Assembly: GCA_963973795.1 (NCBI GenBank)
Contig: CAXBAF010000003.1
Coordinates: 1 to 64,000 of the forward strand
Length of the DNA: 64,000 bases
Direction: 5' to 3'
Source of the DNA: UBA1926 sp002337215
Lineage (GTDB): Bacteria > Planctomycetota > Phycisphaerae > Phycisphaerales > UBA1924
Shown here: in pieces, positions 35,310 through 43,999 of the stretch
Layout of the letters: the number at the start of each line of letters is the position of its first letter
How positions within the stretch are numbered: the stretch's first letter is position 1
Position numbers and translations under genes: made by a program
The notes under the pieces: model-generated
Told to the model about the DNA's origin: nothing
The model's database searches: none
What the model saw: the letters and a program-made list of their open reading frames with translations, nothing else

Positions 35310-36476
35310 TTACACATAGAACCCCGCCCGGTCGTTCATCCCGCGCACGCCGGGGTGTTTCTCGAGTTCGTCTTCGACAAGGTCCACGCCCAGCCCGGGA
35401 CGATCCGAGAGATGCAGGAACCCGTCCCGCACATCGAGCGGCTCGGTGATGACCTCGTCTCGCCAGGGCACGTCGTTGAGCATGAACTCGCAGCGGAAGA
35501 AGTTGGGGATCGACGCGCAGACGTGCGCACTCGCGAGCGTGCTGAGTGGGCCGTTGGGGTTGTGCGGCGCGATGAGCACGTTGTACGCTTCCGCCATCGT
35601 CGCGATGCGTTTCATCTCGGAGGGCCCGCCGCACCGGGTGATGTCCGGCATGACAACATCGCAGACATGCTTCTCGAACACGTCGCGGAAGCCGAACCGT
35701 GTGTAGTGCCGCTCGCCGACGCAGATCGGCACATCGGACGGGAGCCGGCGGCGCAACGCCGCGAGCGTCTCGGCGTTCTCGGGTCCCGCGGGTTCCTCAT
35801 ACCACGTGATCCCGAGCGGTGCGAGCCTGTTCGCCATCTTCACCGCGACCTCGCTGTTGAGCAGCGCGTGCGTCTCGATCATGATCGCGAAGCCGTCGCC
35901 CACGGCCTCACGAACGGCGGCCGCGATCTCGTACGCGCGGTCCTGCTGCGCCGGCGTGAGCGTGAGGTTGTCCGCGAGATCATCGCCGTAGAGGTAGTTT
36001 GTGTGCGCAAAGGGATCGAACTTCAGACCCGTGAAGCCCTTCTGCGCGACGATCTTCGCCTGCTCGGCGTAGTCGCTCGGCTCGTGCGACGCACTCAGAA
36101 ACCAGTAGTTCGCGTACAACTGCACCCGCCGGCGGTATGCCCCGCCAAGCAGCTCGAACATCGGCACGCCCAGCACCTTCGCCTTGAGGTCGAGCAACGC
36201 CATGTCGATCCCGGAGATCGCGCACATGCTCGCGCCGTACGGCCCGATCCAATTCAGATCGCGGTACAGCTTTGTCCATATGAAATCAGTTCGCATCGGG
36301 TCCAGCCCGACGATCCGCTCGCCGGCGTGCCGTGCGGCCGACTCGATGATCGGGCTTCCCGGCCAGTTCGTCGCCTCGCCGACGCCCGTGTGCCCGGCGT
36401 CGGTAATGATCTTGAGCATCGTCCAGTTGTACTTAACACCCTCAACGAGCCAGACGTTCACCTCTTGTATCTTCAT
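35310..36476 (-). CDS. Enolase-superfamily (mandelate racemase / muconate lactonising) sugar-acid dehydratase
   Basis: The start at 36476 has GAGGGGA four bases upstream; 388 residues. N-terminal capping domain about 1-125 and barrel about 130-375. Visible active-site phrases are GLKFDPF near 167, IMIETH near 212, YEEP near 239, CVGERHYTRFGF near 264, and the C-terminal APHNPNGPLSTLASAHV near 314. These recall galactonate/related acid-sugar dehydratases; related enolase enzymes also cycloisomerise anhydro-galactonates. It should use Mg2+ to abstract the proton alpha to a carboxylate. Operon partners SMP-30 (52 bases upstream) and SDR suggest a sugar acid substrate. Exact specificity not assignable. 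Confidence 0.88.
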   Translation of the reverse strand: MKIQEVNVWLVEGVKYNWTMLKIITDAGHTGVGEATNWPGSPIIESAARHAGERIVGLDPMRTDFIWTKLYRDLNWIGPYGASMCAISGIDMALLDLKAKVLGVPMFELLGGAYRRRVQLYANYWFLSASHEPSDYAEQAKIVAQKGFTGLKFDPFAHTNYLYGDDLADNLTLTPAQQDRAYEIAAAVREAVGDGFAIMIETHALLNSEVAVKMANRLAPLGITWYEEPAGPENAETLAALRRRLPSDVPICVGERHYTRFGFRDVFEKHVCDVVMPDITRCGGPSEMKRIATMAEAYNVLIAPHNPNGPLSTLASAHVCASIPNFFRCEFMLNDVPWRDEVITEPLDVRDGFLHLSDRPGLGVDLVEDELEKHPGVRGMNDRAGFYV

Positions 36477-36528
36477 CGTTCCCCTCATCGAACGTCGCCT
36501 GGTCTCGCGTGGGCTGTCCCGGCGGTTT

Positions 36529-37437
36529 TCATCTCAGCGGCGTCGTTGGCAGCCCGAGCGCTCCGGTGCGTGCGAGAAACAGACCGCCCGCCTGCGGGTG
36601 CTCGGCAAGCGCGTCAGCGTCCATCCCGATCCGCGCCGTCGTGATCCAGAGTTGATCCAGCGATTCACCGCCGAAGCAACACGATGTAACGTTGGGGCAC
36701 GGGAGACGGATTGAACCGATCTCCTTCCCCTTCGCCGGATCGACGCACGCGACGCGCGAGCCGTCCCACATCGCGACCCACAGCAACCCCTCTCGGTCGA
36801 TGCACATCCCGTCCGGGTACCCGTTCTCGAGCGTCGCGACGGTCCGCCGATCGAACATCTCGCCGGTCTCGGGACACCAATCGAACGCATCGACCCCCCC
36901 CGTCGCGGTATCGATGAAGTACATCGTGCCCGACGCTTCGTGCCACGCGAGGCCGTTTGAAATGGTCACATCGCCGACGACCAGCTCGGGCTTCACGCCT
37001 GTTCCAAACCGGTACAACGCCCCGGCCCCGTCCTTCGTTGGCATGTGCATCGTGCCCGCGTAGAGCCGGCCCGTCGGGTCGCACTTCCCGTCGTTCATCC
37101 GCGTGCTGCGTTCGGGCTTTTCGACAACCGCCAGTTTTGAGGGCAGCTCCACGGGCTCGGCTGTCTCCGGATCGCCGGGCCGGAACGACGCGATCGACGA
37201 GTCCTGCGCGATCACCCAGCCGTGCTCAACGGATGGCACCGCGAATCCGATCCGCCCCGGCACCGAGTAGCGCGTGTGCACGCCGCCGCGTCGGTCGTCC
37301 CCCTGGTCGCCCGGCTCATACCGGTGCAGCGCGCGCCCCTCGATATCCACAAACCACAGCGCCCCATCCCACCAGACGGGGCCCTCGCCGAGCGTGCACC
37401 CGGCGTCGAGCGCGAGTTGTGCGTCGAGTTCCCGCAT
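36529..37437 (-). CDS. SMP-30/gluconolactonase-family lactonase
   Basis: 302 residues from the ATG at 37435-37437, whose first base is shared with the last base of the RraA-like gene's TGA stop; the overlap fixes the start and implies translational coupling. Six-bladed propeller features include CTLGEGPVWW near 13-22 with the metal-binding Glu, RMNDGKCDPTGRLYAGT near 112-128, ISNGLAWH near 158, and NGYPDGMCIDREG near 204-216. Family members hydrolyse aldonolactones with a divalent metal. In this operon it would open the lactone made by a sugar dehydrogenase, handing the acid to the dehydratase. Cytoplasmic; no signal peptide. Confidence 0.88.
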   Translation of the reverse strand: MRELDAQLALDAGCTLGEGPVWWDGALWFVDIEGRALHRYEPGDQGDDRRGGVHTRYSVPGRIGFAVPSVEHGWVIAQDSSIASFRPGDPETAEPVELPSKLAVVEKPERSTRMNDGKCDPTGRLYAGTMHMPTKDGAGALYRFGTGVKPELVVGDVTISNGLAWHEASGTMYFIDTATGGVDAFDWCPETGEMFDRRTVATLENGYPDGMCIDREGLLWVAMWDGSRVACVDPAKGKEIGSIRLPCPNVTSCCFGGESLDQLWITTARIGMDADALAEHPQAGGLFLARTGALGLPTTPLR

Positions 37438-38129
37438 CACATGATCCCGTACTTGTCCCACGCGTCCTGGGCGAGCATGCCGCCCGAGATCGCCTCGAAT
37501 ACTGTTTTTTCACCGCTCGCTTTCTCGAACGCACCGGCGAACACCTCACGCTCGATCGCCCGCGGGACGACACACACACCGTCGAGATCGCCGAACACGA
37601 TGTCGCCCGGCTCGATCCGCACGCCCTCGATCTCAATCGCGCACCGGAAGTCCACGACCTTCCCGCGGGGCCGCTGGTCCTGCGAGTACCGCCCGTATGA
37701 AAATGTTGGGAATCCGAGCTTGAGGATGCCCCGCGTATCGCGCGAGTATCCGTTCACGACCGCCCCGGCCGCGCCGCGGTTCATCGCCGCCGTGCTCATC
37801 AACTCGCCCCATAGCGCGTACGTCGGCGACGCCCCCGTGCAGAGATATACCTCGTTGTATTTGAGATCGTCGAGCGCACGGAGCATCAGCCCGAAGGGCT
37901 GCGAAAGCGTCGCGTCCGCGCGCCCTGGCGATTCACCCCCGACGTCGTCGGCCTCGAGTACCGGCATCGCCCGCCCGATCACGACCATGTCGTTCCGCAG
38001 CGGCTGCACGCGGGGCGGGAGGAACTGACGGACGGCACCCATCGTGTCCATCACGTCGCCGATCACGGCCGAGTACAACTCGCGCCGAGCCTGCTCGAAC
38101 AGACTCTCATCGTCCGTCCATTCGGTCAT
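37437..38129 (-). CDS. RraA-family protein, candidate pyruvate-type aldolase
   Basis: 230 residues, first gene of the operon. Family landmarks are AVIGDVMDTMG near 21-31, ALWGELMSTAA near 104-114, GAAGAVVNGYSRD near 120-132 with the Arg-Asp pair, and GDIVFGDLDGVCVVPR near 177-192. RraA-fold proteins include RNase E regulators and class II aldolases that cleave 4-hydroxy-4-methyl-2-oxoglutarate-like compounds. With an acid-sugar dehydratase and lactonase beside it, an aldolase splitting a 2-keto-3-deoxy sugar acid is more likely than RNase regulation, but this is inference. Divergent from the symporter gene across 265 bases. A TTGTCA box on the minus strand lies at 38192-38197. Confidence 0.82.
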   Translation of the reverse strand: MTEWTDDESLFEQARRELYSAVIGDVMDTMGAVRQFLPPRVQPLRNDMVVIGRAMPVLEADDVGGESPGRADATLSQPFGLMLRALDDLKYNEVYLCTGASPTYALWGELMSTAAMNRGAAGAVVNGYSRDTRGILKLGFPTFSYGRYSQDQRPRGKVVDFRCAIEIEGVRIEPGDIVFGDLDGVCVVPRAIEREVFAGAFEKASGEKTVFEAISGGMLAQDAWDKYGIM

Positions 38130-38394
38130 GCCACAAACTCCATCGAATGCTGAACAAGCCGGTGACCACGAAACGCGCGAGACTCACCTTCTGACAACAC
38201 ACGGCATCAGAGTGTACCGGTCGCCAAAACCCAACCGACGGGATCGATGCGCCACATTGCGATGCAATTGCTCTTCTTTGTCGCCCCGCCGCCCAATGGA
38301 CAGGTCTCAGGCAAAGTCCGCCCGCGGCGTGTTGCTCTCGATTATTCTTGGGGCCGCGAACGCAGACCGCTCGGTGTGCGATAAAGGAGATCCC

Positions 38395-40089
38395 ATGCCG
38401 CTCGCTCCGCTCCCCGCGCTCTGTCTTGCGACCGCCGTCTCCCCCGCGGCCTCATCGGGCGTCTCCCTCACCCCCTTCGACCTGGCTGTCTTCGCCGTCT
38501 TCCTCGTCGTCGCGATCGGCGTCGCCCTCTTCGCCAGCCGACGCGAACGTACAGGGTTGGACTACTTCCTCGGAGGGCGGGGACTGGTCTGGCCCATGAT
38601 CGGCCTCTCGATCGTCGCCGCGAACATCTCGACCGAGCAACTCGTCGGCATGGCGGGCCAGGGCGCTGGCGATGTCGGGCTCGCCGTCTCAAACTGGCAG
38701 CTCGCGGGTTCGGTCGGCATCATCGTCGTCGCGTTCACGCTCATGCCGCGGTTCCTGAAAGCCGGCATCTACACGATGCCCGAGTTCCTCGAACGCCGGT
38801 TCAGCCCGACGACCCGCACCATCATGTCGGGCTACACCGTCGTCATCTATGTCGCGATCCTCCTCACGAGCGTCTTCTACTCGGGTGGCCTCACGATCCA
38901 GAAGATCTTCGATGTCCCCCTCTGGATGGGCGTCGTCGCGCTCGCGATCGCCGCGACCGCCTACACCGCGTGGGGCGGGCTCAAGGCCGTCGCCGTCGCG
39001 GATCTCTTCTTTGGCGCCGCGCTCCTTGGGGGCGGTGCCTACGCCTTCTTCGCCGGCCTCGACGCCGTCGGCGGGTGGGACGTCTTCGCAGAGACCAACG
39101 CGGATCGCTTGCACATGATCAAGCCCGCCGACGACCCCAACCTGCCCTGGACAGGCGTCCTCGGGGGCATGTGGATCGTGCTGATCTACTACTGCGGGCT
39201 CAACCAGTTCATCGTCCAGCGGGCCCTCGCCGCCAAGAGCCTGGGCCATGCCCAGTCGGGCATGGTCTTCGCCGCTGCGCTCTGGCTGCTCGTCCCGTTC
39301 TTCATCGTCATGCCCGGCATGATCTCCAGCCAGCTCTATCCCGAAGAGCTCGGCATCGGAACCGCTGACGCGGCCGCCGACGAGGCCTTCCCCACACTGA
39401 TCCGGAACCTCATCCCGTCCGGCATGCGAGGCTTCCTCTTCGCCGCCATCGCCGGCGCTGTCATCAGTTCGCTCGCGTCCATGCTCAACAGCGCCTCCAC
39501 GCTGTTCACCATGGATCTCTACAAGCAGCGCATCGATCGCAACGCGAGCGACACCCGGACGCTCTGGGTCGGCAGAGCGGCCGTGGTTCTCTTCGTTGTT
39601 GTCGGCGCCGCCCTCGCCACCATCCTCGACAGGCTCCCGAACTTCAAGGGCGTCTTCGATTTCATCCAGGTCTTCCAGGGCTATATCTGGCCCGGCACCG
39701 TCGCCGCCTTCCTCGGCGGGCTGATCCTGAAGAAGGCACCCGCGATCGCCGGCACGCTCGCCCTGATCGTCGGGCCGATCGCGTACGGCGTCCTCCAGTT
39801 CACGCAGTTCAAGCCCGTCCTCGATGAGTCGGGCGCACCTGTGCTCGACACCGCGACCGGGGCCGCGATGACCACCGGCCTCCACGGGCTCCACTTCCTC
39901 CTGCAAACCCTCGTCGCCTGGGTCATCGCATTCGGCGTCGTCCTGTCGCTCGCCCTGTTGAAGCCGCGAACCGACAACTGGGAACTCCCCGAGAATTCCC
40001 AGGTGGATCTCAAGACATCGATCCCGGCCGCCATCGGCGGGTGTGTCGTCATCCTGCTCGTCGTCGCTTTCTACACCGTGTTCTGGTAG
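38395..40089 (+). CDS. Sodium/solute symporter (SSS family), probable sugar transporter
   Basis: The start at 38395 has AAAGGAGA five bases upstream, giving 564 residues with about 14 membrane segments. SSS features: FLVVAIGVALFASRR then the DYFLGGRGLVWPMIGLSI segment (about 56-75), NISTEQLVGMAGQG near 80, and a conserved GFLFAAIAGAVISSLASMLNSASTLF region near 345-370 contributing to the Na2-site helix. Loop near 210-245 and a C-terminal basic/acidic stretch before a last helix. It is divergent from the oxidative operon, the arrangement expected for a transporter feeding that pathway. The likely substrate is a monosaccharide or anhydrosugar released outside. Confidence 0.9.
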   Translation: MPLAPLPALCLATAVSPAASSGVSLTPFDLAVFAVFLVVAIGVALFASRRERTGLDYFLGGRGLVWPMIGLSIVAANISTEQLVGMAGQGAGDVGLAVSNWQLAGSVGIIVVAFTLMPRFLKAGIYTMPEFLERRFSPTTRTIMSGYTVVIYVAILLTSVFYSGGLTIQKIFDVPLWMGVVALAIAATAYTAWGGLKAVAVADLFFGAALLGGGAYAFFAGLDAVGGWDVFAETNADRLHMIKPADDPNLPWTGVLGGMWIVLIYYCGLNQFIVQRALAAKSLGHAQSGMVFAAALWLLVPFFIVMPGMISSQLYPEELGIGTADAAADEAFPTLIRNLIPSGMRGFLFAAIAGAVISSLASMLNSASTLFTMDLYKQRIDRNASDTRTLWVGRAAVVLFVVVGAALATILDRLPNFKGVFDFIQVFQGYIWPGTVAAFLGGLILKKAPAIAGTLALIVGPIAYGVLQFTQFKPVLDESGAPVLDTATGAAMTTGLHGLHFLLQTLVAWVIAFGVVLSLALLKPRTDNWELPENSQVDLKTSIPAAIGGCVVILLVVAFYTVFW

Positions 40090-40328
40090 CGCCGGTGTGA
40101 CCTGATGATGACACAGTCCACGCCGAGCACGGTGGCATCTGGCGGGAGGTTCGCACGCCGAGCGGAGCGGGCATCACCGCGGGAGACACCCGAATTCCCG
40201 ATCCCCCGATCAGGCCGCGTCAAGGGGCGATCCCCATCCGGATGCCGCGCCGACAGGCGAGACAGAACGACCGATCGCGAGATCCCGGATCGCCCCGCGA
40301 TCCTGCCTGAATCGACAGGCCCCGGGCC

Positions 40329-42221
40329 CTACCCGCCCGTCTGCTTCGTCTCGAGTTCGTCCCACCGCGCGTACAGCGCTGCCACCCGGGCCTGCGCCGC
40401 ATCGAGCACCGCGCACGCCTCGGCCATCTTCTCATGGTCCGCCAGCACCGCGGGTTTCTGGATCTCCGCCTCCGCCCGGGCGGCGTCCGCCTCCGCCCGC
40501 TCGATCGCAGACTCGATCCCGTCGAACTCCCGCTGCTCGTTGTAACTCAGCTTGACCCGCTTGCCGGGCTGTTTCGGGGGCGAACCGGTCCCAGAGACCT
40601 CCGAGGACTTTGCCTCACTCTTTACTACCGCTTCCTCGGCCTTCGCTCGGTCCAAATCCGCCTTGATCGCCTGCTCAAGACTCGCATGCATCGACGCGCC
40701 CCCCGCACCGTCGAGCGCGAGAACATCCGTCGTCAGCCGATCGAGCATCGCCCGATCGTGCGTCACCAGCACCAGCGCCCCCGGATAGTCCTCGAGCGCC
40801 TCCTCCATGATCTCAAGCGTGGGGATATCCAAGTCGTTGGTCGGCTCATCGAGCACCAGCACATCGCTCGGGACGAGCATGATCCGTGCGACATGCACCC
40901 GCGCCAGCTCGCCCCCGCTCAGCGATTTCACGGGCTGATCCAGTTGATGATCCGTGAACAGGAACCGGCGCGCCCAGCCCGACACATGGATCGATTGCCC
41001 GCGGAACGTGACGTGCTGCCCCGCGGGGCACAACGCGTCGCGCAGCAGCAGCGAGGGCTCAAACTCCGTTCGGTGCTGGCTGAACACCGCGATCTCAGGC
41101 CTGGGCTCGGCAAGGTCGATCGAGCCCGCGTCCGGCGCGAGGTCCCCAGTCAGCACGCGGATCAGTGTCGTCTTGCCGCTCCCGTTGGGGCCCAGCAGCC
41201 CCAGGCGATCGCCCGCCCCGAGCCGGAGGTCGAGCCCCGAGAACAGCCGGGTGCCGCCGAGCGATTTGCTGACGCCCTTCGCAACGATCAGCTTCTTGGT
41301 CTTCCGTGCCGACGCGTTGAACTCAACCCGCGACCCGCCCTGCGCCGCCGCCGAGGACCGCTCCTTGAGCTGCGCGAGCGTGCCCATCCGCTCGTGGCTC
41401 TGGTCGATCCGGCCCTTCGCCTTCGTCCCCCGACCCTGCGGCCCACGCGAGAGCCACGCGAGGTCCTTGCGAACCTGACCCGCGAGCGAACGCTGCTGCT
41501 CGGCCTGCGCGTCCAGAAATTCCTGCTTGCGCCGTAAGAACTCCGTGTAGTTCCCCGTCGCCGTGAGCAGCCCGTCGGGGTATGCCCCGCTCAGCTCCGC
41601 CACGCGCGTCGCGACCCGCTCAAGAAACGCCCGGTCGTGGGTGACAAACACCGCCGCCGCCGGGCCCCGGCTCGTCAGCCGAGTCACAAACTGCTCGAGC
41701 CACACAAGCCCACGGATATCGAGATGATTCGTCGGCTCGTCGAGCAGCACAACGTCCGGCTCCCCGTCCGCGCCCGCGAGCGCCGCGGCGATCGACAGCC
41801 GCTTGCGCCACCCGCCCGAAAGCGTGCCGGCCTCCTTGCCGAACATCTCACTCGGGAAGCCGACCTTGCCGAGGACGATCTCCGCCGTGATCTCGGCGTG
41901 GTGCGCCTCGGGGTGCTCCCCGCGAGCCGTCGCCCCATCGAGACACGCCCGCGAGACGACATCGACCGCCGACATCGCATCGTCGAACGTGTCGTTCTGT
42001 GCAACAGTCGCGATGCGGATCGACTTGTCTGTCTTGATCTCGCCCGTGTCCGGGCCGAGCCCCGCGATGCCGCCACCCGCCAGCAGCTTCAGGAACGTGC
42101 TCTTCCCGGCGCCGTTCGGCCCGATGATCCCAAGACGATCGCCCGCGTGCACGGATAGCGAGACACCCTCAAAGAGCGTCTTGAACCCGAGTGTCTTGCC
42201 GATCCCGCGGGCGTGGAGCAT
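40329..42221 (-). CDS. ABC-F family ATPase (Uup-like)
   Basis: Soluble protein with two ABC domains and no membrane part; 630 residues from the ATG at 42221 (MLHARGIGKTLG). First domain: Walker A GPNGAGKST near 36-44, signature LSGGWRKRLSIA near 139, Walker B VVLLDEPTNHLD near 163. Second: GPNGSGKTT near 350, LSGGELARVHVA, VLVLDEPTNDLD. A linker between the domains is rich in Lys/Gln/Arg. The C-terminal ~85 residues form a Glu/Ala-rich coiled coil, as in Uup. ABC-F proteins act on ribosomes; Uup-like members have also been tied to DNA repair. Divergent from the OYE gene. Confidence 0.9.
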   Translation of the reverse strand: MLHARGIGKTLGFKTLFEGVSLSVHAGDRLGIIGPNGAGKSTFLKLLAGGGIAGLGPDTGEIKTDKSIRIATVAQNDTFDDAMSAVDVVSRACLDGATARGEHPEAHHAEITAEIVLGKVGFPSEMFGKEAGTLSGGWRKRLSIAAALAGADGEPDVVLLDEPTNHLDIRGLVWLEQFVTRLTSRGPAAAVFVTHDRAFLERVATRVAELSGAYPDGLLTATGNYTEFLRRKQEFLDAQAEQQRSLAGQVRKDLAWLSRGPQGRGTKAKGRIDQSHERMGTLAQLKERSSAAAQGGSRVEFNASARKTKKLIVAKGVSKSLGGTRLFSGLDLRLGAGDRLGLLGPNGSGKTTLIRVLTGDLAPDAGSIDLAEPRPEIAVFSQHRTEFEPSLLLRDALCPAGQHVTFRGQSIHVSGWARRFLFTDHQLDQPVKSLSGGELARVHVARIMLVPSDVLVLDEPTNDLDIPTLEIMEEALEDYPGALVLVTHDRAMLDRLTTDVLALDGAGGASMHASLEQAIKADLDRAKAEEAVVKSEAKSSEVSGTGSPPKQPGKRVKLSYNEQREFDGIESAIERAEADAARAEAEIQKPAVLADHEKMAEACAVLDAAQARVAALYARWDELETKQTGG

Positions 42222-42496
42222 GGGCCATGAGCGTATGCGCCCCCGAGAACCGACCGTGCCAACACCCCCAGGACTGGCCCCCGGAGACCCGTCACCCGAT
42301 CCGGTCCTGGCAACCATGCGGCACAGCCGGCCTCCACGGGGCCCGTTTCCTCTCGCAACCCCCATCGCCCCGGACATCATGTTCGGCGATCACGTCCTTG
42401 GAATGTCCACTCTCAGGAAAGTTCCGCGTGACGCTTTCTTGACACGCGAGGGTGCCGCGCCTTGAGCTTGCCCAAACGATGGGGAACGATCGCAGT

Positions 42497-43582
42497 ATGA
42501 ACGACGGTCTCCTGACGCCACTGACCTTTGCCAACGGCCGCACGGCCCCCAACCGGCTCTGGGTGGCGCCGATGACCAACAAGTCAAGCCACGAGGACGG
42601 CTCGCTCTCCGACGACGAACTCGGTTTCCTCGTTGCCCGCGCGGCAGGCGGTTTCGGAACCATCGAATCCTGCGCCTCCCATGTCTCACTCGACGGACAG
42701 GGATGGGAGGGCGAGTTCGGCATGTTCTCAGATACCCTGCAATCCGATTGGCAACGACTCGCCCGCGAGGTTCAGGCCCACGGCTCGCTCCTGATCGGAC
42801 AGGCGTATCACGGTGGTGCGAGAGCCGCCCGGCTCCCAGGCCGTCCGGTGCCATGGTCCTGCAGCCCGTCGGGGTCAGAAGAGCCCGAGGTTTCCGGAGC
42901 ATCGGTCGCCCGAATCGAGGACACGATCACAGCGTTCGCCGAGGCCGCGCACCGGCTCGCCTCCGCGGGCGTTGACGGCATCGAACTCCACGGCGCGCAC
43001 GGATACCTGCTCTGCCAGTTTCTCAGTTCCGTGCTCAATCGGCGCACCGACGAATGGGGTGGCTCGCTCGAGAATCGCGCTCGTCTGCTGCGTCGCACCA
43101 TGCGTGCATCGAAGGCCGCAGCCGGCGAAGAGTTCATCATCGGTGTTCGTCTATCGCCGGAGTCGTCGCCGAGCGTCCCGGGCCTCGATTTCGATGAATC
43201 CCTCCAAGTCGCGAACTGGCTCTGCGAAGACGGCGCCGACTTCATCCACATCTCGCTGTGGGATGCCGCGAAGAACAGCGAGAAGTACCCGTCGCAGCAC
43301 CCGGCCCGAATCTTCCGCGACGCACTGCCTGCGAATGTCCCGCTCATCACCGCCGGGGATATCTGGACTGTGGAGGACGCTCGACGGCAACTCGACCACG
43401 GCGCGGACGCCGTCGCGTTGGGGCGAGCCGCGATCGCCAACCCCGATTGGCCCACCCGTGTCGCCGCGCGTGGTGACTCGCCGTCGCGGCCGCCGCTGAC
43501 CACCGAGCAGTTGCGTGCATGCGTGCTCGGCCCCGCATTCATCGAGTACATGCGACGCTGGGACGGCTTCGTCGCAGACTGA
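42497..43582 (+). CDS. NADH:flavin oxidoreductase (old yellow enzyme family)
   Basis: The start at 42497 (MNDGLLTPLTF) gives 361 residues; two earlier in-frame ATGs exist without better support. FMN-binding TIM barrel with NRLWVAPMTNKS near 19-30, GQAYHGGARA near 100, the active-site HGAHGYLLCQFLSSVLNRR near 173-191 followed by DEWGGSLENRARL, and a phosphate-binding GDIWTVEDA / ALGRAAIANPDW end near 290-325. Reduces activated double bonds or similar substrates with NAD(P)H. The physiological substrate is unknown. It lies between the ABC-F gene and the dockerin remnant, with no obvious operon partner. Confidence 0.88.
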   Translation: MNDGLLTPLTFANGRTAPNRLWVAPMTNKSSHEDGSLSDDELGFLVARAAGGFGTIESCASHVSLDGQGWEGEFGMFSDTLQSDWQRLAREVQAHGSLLIGQAYHGGARAARLPGRPVPWSCSPSGSEEPEVSGASVARIEDTITAFAEAAHRLASAGVDGIELHGAHGYLLCQFLSSVLNRRTDEWGGSLENRARLLRRTMRASKAAAGEEFIIGVRLSPESSPSVPGLDFDESLQVANWLCEDGADFIHISLWDAAKNSEKYPSQHPARIFRDALPANVPLITAGDIWTVEDARRQLDHGADAVALGRAAIANPDWPTRVAARGDSPSRPPLTTEQLRACVLGPAFIEYMRRWDGFVAD

Positions 43583-43649
43583 CTCAGTCCGCCCGATCGT
43601 CGTTGGTACGTGCCCTGCCTCGCAAACACCGATTCCCAGCACGTCAGGC

Positions 43650-43900
43650 CGTATCTTCGACAGGACCACCCCCAACCCCTACACCATCGTGACCGGGACG
43701 CTCGGCGTCACCTCACGCATCATCCGCTGCGGGCCCTTCGATGCCGTCCTGCTCTGCGGCCAACTCGACTTCCCCGACGTCAGCGTGTGCGCCAATGGTT
43801 TCTTCAAGGGCGACCGCGTCGCCGGTCTCAACGGAAAGACCATCTTCGACCTCACCAACATCGACGCATTCATCACCGGGTTCCTGAGCGGCTGCCCGCT
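43650..43900 (+). pseudogene. Remnant of a GC-type dockerin protein
   Basis: In one forward frame the sequence reads GLNGKTIFDLTNIDAFITGFLSGCP (given here as two pieces: GLNGKTIFDLTN and IDAFITGFLSGCP), which matches the end of intact dockerins elsewhere in the window (DLNGDGIYDLADLQAF..GCP). The stop codon that always follows GCP is missing: the frame runs on into the convergent gene. There is no start codon or signal peptide, and upstream residues are only loosely protein-like (TIVTGTLGV). Best read as the decayed 3' end of a secreted-protein gene. The rest of 43583-43999 contains only the terminator below. Confidence 0.5.
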
Positions 43901-43944
43901 CCGCCCGGTGCCCCGGTCACGATCCCGGCGTACCACCGGCGCAC

Positions 43945-43972
43945 GAAAACGCCGCCCGGATCGCCGGACGGC
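43945..43972 (-). terminator. Intrinsic terminator of the minus-strand PEP-CTERM-like gene
   Basis: On the minus strand GCCGTCCGG-CGAT-CCGGGCGGC forms a nine-pair stem with one U-G pair, followed by GTTTTCGTG. It lies 28 bases after the stop at 44000. The tail resembles that of the terminator at 51150-51175. Confidence 0.7.
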
Positions 43973-43999
43973 GCAGTGCTTCATGAAGAGAGATCGCGA

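Noticed and set aside
40090..40328. Possible terminator or gene between the symporter and ABC-F genes
   Set aside because: Several GC-rich partial inverted repeats, but no stem with a U tract and no coding-like frame.
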